This document shows, piece by piece, positions 45,770 to 55,200 of a DNA stretch of 64,000 nt; positions within the stretch are counted from its first letter, which is position 1; each line of letters starts with the position of its first letter. Both the position numbers and the translations under genes were made by a program. The DNA is from Nematopogon swammerdamellus (taxonomy: Eukaryota > Arthropoda > Insecta > Lepidoptera > Adelidae): the NCBI GenBank assembly GCA_946902875.1, contig OX336345.1, positions 12,307,395 through 12,371,394 on the forward strand, given 5' to 3'. The notes under the pieces were generated by a model. That model was not told where the DNA came from and did not search any database. It saw nothing but the letters and a program-made list of their open reading frames with translations.

Positions 45770-46066
45770 TTAGTTTCGGAGTTATCACCTCGGACAGCGC
45801 AAGTGGCAGACAGACGGACGGGCAGACAGACACCTGACTGATTTTATAAGGTCCTTGCCAGTAAGTAAGGAATACGTGTGGTATACGGATACGAATAATG
45901 TGGCGTAAGTATACGGACTTAGAAAAAAATCTATAAATTGTATGTATATATTTCAGGGTCTTAGAGGCTAAAGGGCTCTGACTGACAGACATAACGAACG
46001 GACACACAGAGACTGCACTGTAGCGAGACTAATAGAGTTCTTGGTTTAACTTCGGAACCCTAAAAA
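45770..46066 (+). repeat. 'GGCCAAGTGCGAGT' element, decayed
   Basis: Two GACAGACGGACGG-type stretches (45809 and 45980) and the end cttcggaaccctaaaaac. Confidence 0.5.
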
Positions 46067-46323
46067 CAAGCTTCACAGCTATGAAGCATGGTCCAATTAA
46101 CTTTGCCCATGTTGCAATCTGTCGCCTCTCTATTCTCGGAAAATTGAGAACCGTCGACGCCTTCCAAAATTGGCAATTGAAAAAACCTCGGCGTCCAATA
46201 ACGTATTCGTCTATTCAAGAGTACCATCGTGGCTGGGAGATCAACTGGACCGTTATATTTGAGAATCCCGTCGCACTCAATATTCAGTGTGGCCTCGGGT
46301 TATTTTTCAACAACGACACTTAC

Positions 46324-46433
46324 AACCGTCCTCCCTGCCCGCAGGCTCTCGCGCCCGCCCGCGCCCCCGACTCCGCGCCGCCCACAATGGAAGTTGGCCC
46401 ACAGTTTCCGTAGCTTCGAGCAACGCCAGCCAT
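46324..46433 (-). CDS. possible first coding exon of the FRMPD4-like gene
   Basis: On the minus strand an ATG with G at +4 opens a 36-codon GC-rich frame (starts MAGVARSYG, then rich in Gly, Ala and Arg). It ends at a strong donor, TT|GTAAGTG. The exon ends in phase 2, as the 43192-43061 exon requires; the split codon becomes TTC (Phe). Total coding length would be 5040 nt, 1679 residues plus stop. Against it: the peptide is low in complexity, I see no similarity to the vertebrate FRMPD4 N-terminus, and a GC-rich stretch easily yields a chance ORF. Transcript data would decide. Confidence 0.4.
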
Positions 46434-46705
46434 GAATTTTTTTTTTAATACGAGCTGGAAAACAACGCCTTTGAAGTGTAGTGAGCGTAGCGTTTCTTTA
46501 CGTAGCATACAGTACAGTAATATATTATACGCTTCAAGAAACGCGTGCATAAGTAATTAAATCTATCACAAATATCTCCCACACAACTAAAATGTGACTT
46601 TGAAACTGTATGTTTTTAATTTTGCTCAACATAAGATAGAAAAAATATGTTTTGCATGTGATCCGAGATAAATGAATAACAACCTACTACAGAGTTTTTT
46701 TTATG

Positions 46706-47058
46706 TTGATTTTTTTATGGAAACTGACATGGTTGGCTACATCACCTACAACATCCGTGATGACAGCCCATAAATCCGGGTGAATTAGGTACCATGTCAG
46801 TGCTTCCCTTCATTTCATGTCGGCTACACTGAACTGAACGGAAAATACGAACTATTTACATAGTCGTTTCGTCGACCGACGATGTTGTTGTACCAACACG
46901 GGCGGGATGAACCCTACCACCTAGTAAGGTAAGAAGGAAAGGGACCTACCGTTTTACGTGGAATCCGAACCACGCCACGGTTAGCCTCCAACGGTCGAGC
47001 GGTCACTCATCCAAGGACCGACCGACCGCACCAATGCTGACCGCTACCGAGACTGACC
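46706..47058 (-). mobile_element. type I SINE, near full length
   Basis: Poly(T) then ggaaactgacatggttggct, body, core, B box (ggaatccgaaccacg on plus) and a tRNA/5S-like head ending near gctaccgagactgacc. Confidence 0.75.
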
Positions 47059-47633
47059 GAGTTATTCTGCAAATAATAATTACTCACAAAATAACTACCA
47101 TGCCAAGGTATTTAAGGTATACTTTTCTTGTATTCACTACACTACTTGATTTGGAAGAAAAACAGAACATGAACACATTCCAGTGACATAATTTTCTGTC
47201 GTTATTAATAATTCAGTCTTTGCAATCAGTTACTTAATGACATATCGGATGATATATCGGAAAGTAACACAATAAGAGGTTCCTATAATAAATAAGAACC
47301 AACTAGTGGAACGAGCGGTTAAGTCCAAACACTATACTAGTAATGACCACCTTATTATAGTTCCTAGGGAGCGGAGGAACTGCATGAGTTTCCCCCAGGA
47401 GCCCTTGGAATTTCCAGCTGCGGCACTCGGCGAGATTTTCCAAAGCACCGTCCGAGAAAATGAGCCGGGATATTATATTCATAACGAGATAGGCTCCTTC
47501 GATTTGAGCATTCTAGAATCAGAATTTGCTTTTCCTGAATTCTTAATTTATTAACTGTATCAAAGCGACAACTCTGCCTCTAGACTTTCATCCTCAGATA
47601 TATTGTTACAAACAAAGCCGAGCCAAGGTTCGG

Positions 47634-47653
47634 TTAGGTTAGGTTAGGTTAGG
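47634..47653 (+). repeat. four TTAGG units, interstitial
   Basis: (TTAGG)4 matches the insect telomere unit, but four copies also arise by chance slippage. Confidence 0.5.
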
Positions 47654-49499
47654 TACTAGTGAAGTATGGCAATGTCGAAGTCCCTTATAAATCGAACAAG
47701 GTCTTAATATCACATTTGAATAAGATAAAGTTACACTGATTTACCAAACATACATACACCAGCATAATTACGTAGATTTCTTGGTACAGATTTTTTAGGT
47801 TTTGTTTTTTTGTTCATGTTATATTTTGTGATTATTTAGACGAATATCTTCAATTTATCCTTCTATCTATTTACTTTTCTATCATTTTAGTTTTCTAAAA
47901 AAAATTAAACGGAAAACCATGTGGATCTGATATTGTATGTTGTCATCTAACGTAGCAAAGTTGAATTAAAGTGAACTGGTACTTGGAGGACGACTTCTAA
48001 TTGACAAATTAATGTGAAAAAACTTAAGCACAACCACTCCGTTATTTATTATGTAACCAACTATGCAGACCTCTCGGAAACACTACTCGAATATAAGATA
48101 AGCGTGGGAGAAACGCCATCCCCTTGACGTAAATGACGCAGGCCGACCTTTCAATGAAGCCGCTCTTCAGAAACCAGGGCCGAGGAAACTTGAAGACCGC
48201 GACATACTCCATATTCATGAAGATAGAAGCCACTAATCTCGCATACATCAGACGCTTCGAAGACGAGTTTGGTCGGGCTCTTCCGGTGCATTTGAATGAA
48301 CTTAGCACTTCTGCACAGTTCACGTATAATCAGGAAAGCGCTAAAATAGTGTCGTTAGTACTGAATAAAACAAAATAAATGAATCTGTTAATACTTCACT
48401 TGCTTGGATCCGCCAAAGTTCTAACATAGCTGCGGTAATAATTCCACATATTTCATACAATATAAAAGAGAGAACATAATGGAGCAACTGATTTTTACTA
48501 ATATAGCGTAGAATGAGGTGTATGTAGGTACTCCTAGAGATTGCTAAAGACTGCTGAGTGGTTTTTTGATTAAACGTTAACTGTGAGTGGGGACTGCAGT
48601 GGGGCTTATATTTTTACTTTTTCTCATTTTGGTAAGTATATCTACATACTAAAATTTACTATGCTCAAATTCTAGTTCAAGCACCAGCAGCGTTTGAGCA
48701 TTATTACTGTCCTACGGGAGCGTGAGAGCCGAGAAATTTCTCCCCCATTACCATCATACACCACTGAAGACTCCGGCGTAGCGTCGTGAAAAAGTAAAAT
48801 GTTGCAGTGCAGCAGTAAAAACGCGAAGGAATCGTAACGCGCTCTTCATGAAGGCGCGATGAAGATCGCCACAGAAGTGGCGTGTTCGAACGAAGTAACT
48901 GCTTTAATAAACTGCTCACAGCAGTAAATGTCGGTTAGTGTGATCGAAGCAATAAATTGAGAGAAAAGCCCTGTTTTATGTGGTCGTAAAATATTTTTTA
49001 AACCCTCAAAGGTTTCGTGCAATTTTCCAAATATCGGATGGCCTGGCTGCTAAGAGCTCACCAATATTTCTTGAAAATATTCCAGGCCTTTTCAAATAGC
49101 TGTTACCATATAAATAAATAAGTATGTAATGAACTCGCTATTGTAATAAATATAAAACTTATAAAAGCAAAGTTTTATTCGTTACAAGTAAACTCTAAAT
49201 CTATGTATGTATGTATACACTTTAATAACATGTGAGTAATTTACATTCGTCGGGGCTAGGCACTAGACTTTCGTCTGTGTTGCCTGGCTCCGGATCTCTC
49301 GGTTTAGTTTTTTTTTCCTTTGTGTTTATACATCAGCTTGATTTATTATGTATGTATATGTGTATGTATTGGTATGTATTTATTAAAATAATAGGTATGT
49401 AGATGTATGTATGTATTAAAAAAGATAAGTTATTGAAAAAAATAAATAATAATAATGAGACAGAGCAACACTAAAGAGACAGTGTTTATATTTTGTATG

Positions 49500-49600
49500 T
49501 GGGTATTTGTCTATATATATATATATATATATTTGTGTTTTGTTTTGTTTTTATTTTTGTGTTATTATTATTATTATAAAATATTTTTTTTTTATTATTA
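49500..49600 (+). repeat. AT-rich simple repeats
   Basis: (TA)10 at about 49513-49532 and T-rich (TTA)n follow tatgtatgtatgtat runs at 49200-49420. They lie at the 3' end of the LINE fragment at 49621. Confidence 0.8.
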
Positions 49601-49620
49601 TTGCTGCGAAATTAGTTTAT

Positions 49621-50166
49621 TTACTGAAGAATATGAAAAAGCATGTGCTCGCACTCATGTTGGGTATTTGAAAGGATCCATTGTTTTATTTTTGACTTAA
49701 AAAATTTTGTGTTCTGTAAACTTTTAAGATTTTTTGGAATATTATTGTAAAGGTTAGGGCCTAGAAAATGCGCAGTATGCCTGAAGAATGTAGTGTTATG
49801 CTTGTTTCTGGTTAGTTGTTGTCGGGTACTCGCTCTAGTAGTGAATTCATGTGCAATTGGGATATGTAGTTTTTTGTTAGAGTGTATGTAACTGCTGAGA
49901 CTCAACATAAAAGTCTGTCGAACATTTAGAAGTCTGCACTCTTCATATAGTGCTGCTGTTGGGTACATGTAGGGTTTTCGGTTCATGACTTTTAGTATTG
50001 AACGTTGAGCCCTTTCTACCAGTAACAAGGAAGTTTTGGCTGCCCCACCTGTCCAAATCTGTACTACTGGTATTAAATATTTTGCCATAGGCGTAGGTGA
50101 CGTTCCTGATTTAGCTATAACATTTAGAAATAATAATTTCTGACAATATAACCTATATAATAACAA
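49621..50166 (-). pseudogene. LINE reverse transcriptase C-terminal region, 181 codons open
   Basis: Minus-strand frame: IPVVQIWTGGAAKTSLLLVE, AQRSILKVMNRKPYMYPTAA, LYEECRLLNVRQTFMLSL, ending HECEHMLFHILQ-stop. The WGGAxKTxLxxLExAQR pattern is typical of the region after the RT core in one non-LTR clade. The 5' end is truncated but the C-terminal part is open, so it is fairly young. Confidence 0.8.
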
Positions 50167-50689
50167 TATACCCTAAATATTGACTATTTAATATGGCCAT
50201 GGCAGCGACGTTCCTGAACACGGAAATACTGTAAATCCGTTAAAGTTAAAAAACAGCCGCAATTGCACAAAGACGATAAGAGTACGAGGCTGGATATCAC
50301 AACAACGCAGGAGAGCGCAATACGGCCGTAGCGTAATGCCTCCTAATCAGCTATTGTTCCGTCGGCTATTGTGAGGGGCTGCGTCCACAGCCAGTGCCAC
50401 TGTGGATAACTGTTATAGAGGGATAAGTATGCGAGCAGTACCGCACAATGGAGGCAATTACCGCCGGAGTGGGATTAAAAAGATGTTTATCGCCTGCGAT
50501 CTCGTATAGTGTATGCAGTGAGATATACGAACTGCAGGGAATACGATTTTTCTATTCAATACATCTTAGAGTCGTAGCCTAAAAGCCGCACTCAATTAAT
50601 TAATCAGCATCCAAGAAGTTAGGCATCCTCTACCTACCGTAATAGGCCGAGCCATCCGTCTTGGTGACCCGAAACTTACAGATAGTCTG

Positions 50690-51066
50690 GACTCTCTGAG
50701 TCACCTATACGAATTGTAGGTTCACTTAGTCTGTGTTTTTATACATGTCTATACTATCACGAGCACTGCTCTGGGGAACTAGCTTTCCTGCACCCTTTTG
50801 TTGTTGACATTGGGCTTTTGAGAACCAGTTCTCAAAATTGTCTCTTTGTCTCACCACCTAGGGGGTGGAACTGTCTTCCGGTGAGAGTGTATCTCGAATC
50901 ATTTAACCGCATTTGTTTTCAAACGTCGTATTAACGGGCTAAACAACAGTCCGCAAAACTGCTGCCATGGTGCCTCACTGAGCGAAGGAGACATGATTTT
51001 GGCTCTGTTGACTACACCATTGGTTCCTCGGGCCAGTCGCCCATTTTGGTTGACATTAAAAAAAAC
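50690..51066 (+). pseudogene. LINE (CR1/jockey-like) 3' end, second copy
   Basis: Shares with 42020-42478 the phrases cccttttgttgttgacattg and gattttggctctgt, and an A-tail (51059-51065). Internal deletion relative to that copy. Degenerate reading frame. Confidence 0.75.
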
Positions 51067-51069
51067 ATT

Positions 51070-51255
51070 ACATATTATATACCACACGATGTATCCCGAC
51101 AATCGGGGTAAGCAGAGTAGTCGCTGTTGTGCTACAAGTACTCTTGTAAATTACAGCACAACACCGCCTACCATTCAGCAAAAGTATCAGGACAAGATAA
51201 CTATCAAGCAGCAAGTAAGGCAAGAAGACACACCTTAGAGGAAGAACTTACACAC
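51070..51255 (+). repeat. LINE-tail repeat 'atcccgacaatcggg', copy 2
   Basis: Follows directly after a LINE A-tail at 51066. Same diagnostic phrases as the copy at 33207. Confidence 0.7.
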
Positions 51256-52074
51256 TAATTTGAGCAATCGGGATGTTATTTAATAGAATACCATACGTGT
51301 TAGATAGAGAATGCTTTTAGCCATTCAATGCCAATTTTTGTCACGACGACGTTTCAAAGTTGTGCAATAAAAAAATATTTTATTCTAATTAGATGAAACT
51401 TCACAATCCTGTGTATTACCCACTGAGCTATACATAACTTAGTGGCATAACCCCCGTTCGGTATGGAGCCCACATTCGGCAAGGAATCGGTCCTCAATTT
51501 TCGTTGCAGCTACATCTAGTCTAGGTACCACATGAAAATTTCAACAAAATTATATTGAAATACCAAAGGATGTCTGGCAAAGGTGTCCTAGTAATGTCTG
51601 CAGTATACCAGCACAGCAGGCGCAGACAGGACAGCAAGGGGTGGGGGCCGGAGAGGGACGGGGGCGGTGCATTACGGATGATAAACCACCGGATGCGGAG
51701 CCAAAGCTCTCCGGCTAAGTAAATATTTAAAAAACTACATACAAACAGCGAAGCGAGCCGTTGTGTGCTTTGATCGTGAAGTATCTTTGTTTTGCCTGGA
51801 TCTACACAGGTAGGTACTCACCACTCACATTGCGAGCTCTTGTTCCAAGTACACTGTGAGTGAGGGTCTTTGGAGAAGCCATTTTGGAAACGATATTCTA
51901 TAAAGTTTGTGTTCGGTCGGTTACGCACAATTTCGGAACTTATAAGGTATACCTACGTATTCTCGTGCATCTTCTTCACTGTGTGAGAACAGATCAAGCT
52001 ATATACCAATATTTAACCTAAAGCGAACATCCCTAACTGATCTCAAATTGTTCCGATAGGTCGTTCTTGATTAT

Positions 52075-52205
52075 TGTTATAAATCCACAATGATTCAATG
52101 AAAATCGTGTTTTCCTTCGATAGCAATATTTTATTTGTCCTAGACTTTCAAGTGACATATGCCAGATTTTAAATTTTTCTTTTCTGTTCCATTTGGTCGG
52201 CTACA
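52075..52205 (-). repeat. 3' LTR of the BEL/Pao element
   Basis: 131 bp, apparently identical to the 5' LTR. It contains the last dozen Gag-Pol codons and the TAA stop (52171-52169), so U3 is partly coding. Confidence 0.95.
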
Positions 52206-55200
52206 ATCTCCTCCTCGTTCTCTGGTGGATGCCGACTGGTGGGTAGTGTCTCCGCCTGCTCTCTTCCACTTAGAAGCAGTACAATGCGGGATGCTGGGCG
52301 GCGCATTGTACCTCCTCTTGTGGCGACGTCGACAATGCGCACTCGTCCATCTTTGCCTGGTACAATAGCAGAGATCCTGCCCCGAGCCCATGTGTTTCTA
52401 GGAACCGTTGAATCTGCAATCAGAACAATGTCGCCCACAGAGAGCTTATTTTGGCTACCTTGTGTCCATTTTGTGCGTCCGTGTAGCGACGGTAAAAATT
52501 CTCGAATCCATCGTGCCCAGAACATGTCAGCGAGCCTTTGTGCGATGCGCCACCGTTTTCTTAGCTGCAGGTCTTCGTCGGTAAATGTTCCTGGCGTCTG
52601 CAGAGAGCTGGCCGAACCCAGAAGAAAATGATTTGGAGTCAAGGCCTCCTCCTCGTTTGGGTCTAAGTTTACATGGGTAAGCGGCCGGCTGTTCACAATG
52701 TTCTCCGCTTCGGTGAGTAAGGTTAGAAGAACCTCTTCGCTGGGAGCTCTGGAATTCAAGGTGGCGTATAGTGCCACCTTTATAGACCGAACTAATCTTT
52801 CCCATACACCACCCATATGCGCCGCGTCCGGAGGGTTGAAGCGCCAGTCGATTCCCCTTTCGGTAGTATATTCTTGGAGCCTGTCATTTTGCACCATATC
52901 CTGGAGAGCTTTGCGTAGTTCTTTGTCCGCTCCTCGCAGATTTGTCCCATTATCCGAATACATTTGCACCGGATTCCCTCGACGAGCTGCCATTCGTCTT
53001 ATTGCAAGGATCGCGGAATCGGTAGTCAGGGATGCAGCTAATTCTATGTGGACTGCTCTAATGCTTAGACAAGTAAAGAGAACTCCCCATCTTTTCTCGT
53101 GTCTTCGGCCAATGGTCACATTCATGGGGCCGAAAAGGTCTACTCCACAGTAGCTGAACGGTCTACAGTGGTGTTCGAGACGTGCCGGTGGAAGTCTAGC
53201 CATGAGAGGTTGTTCACTGTGAAGTCTTCTTGCTCTGCAGATGACGCATTTGGTTACAATGGAGCGTGCAGTTACCCGCAGTCGGAGTATGTGATATCTT
53301 TGCTTCAACTCGTTCAGCAGTGTCTCAAAACTGTGATGCCCTAGCTGCTTGTGTTTATCATTAATTATGAGTCGGGCTACATGGTGACGTCCGTCAACAA
53401 TTACTGGTTTCTTCATTGCATGTGGCACATCTTTCACTGCTTCAATCCTACTATCAACAACAAGTAATCCATCTTTGTCGAACATAGGTCTAAATTGTCT
53501 CAATTTACTCGTTGGTCTTATTTCTTGGCACTTTTCCAAAACTTCTATCTCCTCAGGGAAAGAATCTCTTTGTATTTGTTTTAAAATTAGTCGTTCAGCA
53601 CGTCCCATTTGATCTGCCGTCAAGTGTGTATTTCGTTTTCTGCACTTGTCGATAAAACATAGTGCCATTGCAACTGTTCTGAGTAAACGGCGCCAATTGG
53701 AAAATCTACTCATATCCATCAGAGGGGTCCGTTCGATGACTGCCAATACGATCTCATGAAATTCTGTTGTAGTCTGTTCTGCGTTTGGTTCGAGGTTTGG
53801 CCATTGATCTTCAGGAAGCCGCAGAAAGTCGGGGCCTTCTATCCATTTTGACTTGTTAAAAATACTACTCCTTGTAGCTTCATCGGCCACATTTATCCGT
53901 CCTGGCAACCATTTCCACTCGCTTGCTTTAGTTATTTCTTCTATTCCTGCTAGTCGATGTAAAACAAATGGCTCATTTTGACGTGGGCTCTTCTGTATCC
54001 AATGCCAGACGGTTTTCGAGTCAGTCCAGAAGTAACGTTTCTCTATTTTAAAGTCGATCTCCTTTTCTACGGTAGAACCGAGCCTGGCGCCCATCAGTGC
54101 AGCTTGTAGCTCCAGCCGGGGAATTGTGGTTAGCTTTAGTGGTGCTACACGACTTTTTGCCGCTACGAAAGCAACTTCTCGTCCTCTTTTTAAGTAAGAA
54201 ACTGCTGTATAGGCCTGCTCAGATGCGTCGACAAATACGTGAAGCTGAAAACTATCTTCTGTTTTGCTGAAGCCGTAACATCGAGGGATAGAAAAATTTT
54301 TACAGGCTTTAATTTCATTCAACCAGCTGAACCAGACGTTAGATTGTTCGTCAGGTATTGTCTCGTCCCATGTCAAACCAGTGCGCCAAACCTCTTGCAA
54401 CAGAATCTTTCCACGTACCAAAATCGGTGATAGCAGTCCAAGGGGGTCAAATATTGTCATGATCACCTTGAGCATCTCTCGCTTTGTTGGACTACGACGG
54501 CATTCGGCCACTTCAGCATTAACCTTCTTAAGACTTAAGTCAAAACCCAGTGTATCATTCGATGTCTTCCAATGTAGGCCCAATGTACGTTCAATTTCAT
54601 TAGTCTTGTTTAGAATGCTCACTGCATTGTTTTCTAGTTCGTTCTTTGGAAGAATGCTGGGTTTGTTGGATGCCCATCCTCGTATCTCAAATCCACCAAC
54701 TTTATGTATCATGATTACGTCTTCCATTATCGTCTTCATATCCTCCTCAGTGTCAGCGCTGTCTAAATAATCATCGACGTAGTGTCGCCTTTTTATAGCC
54801 ATTACAGCTCGAGGGTGTGTCGAAGCGAATTCATCAGCATTTCGACGTAGAATATAGGTAGCAGTGCACGGAGATGAAGTTGCGCCAAAAGTCATTGATG
54901 ACATCTGGTAAATACGAGGTGGTTTATTACTATCCATTTCTCTCCATAGAAAGGATTGAGCCTTTCGATCCTCTTCATCTATCTTCACCTGAAGAAACAT
55001 TTCCTTTATATCTCCCGTGACTGCGACAGCCTTTTCTCTGAATCTGAAAATAATACCTAAAAGAGAATTTAGCAAATCGGGACCAGATAGCAGTTGTGTG
55101 TTAAGGGAGATGCCTTTTGTTTCTGATTTTGCATCGAATACTAGGCGTAGCTTTTGAGGCTTGTTCGGATTTCGGACCCCAAAGTGAGGAAGAAACCAAA

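Larger units (their letters stand above)
47060..49620. other. no recognised gene
   Basis: Two modest plus-strand frames, 47306-47554 (82 codons) and 48133-48378 (81 codons), have mixed codon use but no domain or splice context that I recognise. They could be exons of an unknown gene or chance. Confidence 0.35.

Noticed and set aside
46081..46435. 110-codon plus-strand ORF ending in Pro/Ala-rich sequence
   Set aside because: No domain or splice context. The GC-rich end is better read on the minus strand as a possible FRMPD4 first exon, itself uncertain.
47634..47653. Interstitial telomere
   Set aside because: Only four TTAGG units, with no flanking telomeric retrotransposon or degenerate array. 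Short slippage is enough to explain it.
48042..48378. Coding exon on either strand
   Set aside because: Both strands are open for about 80-90 codons with no domain and no clear splice sites. Evidence is too weak to call a gene.
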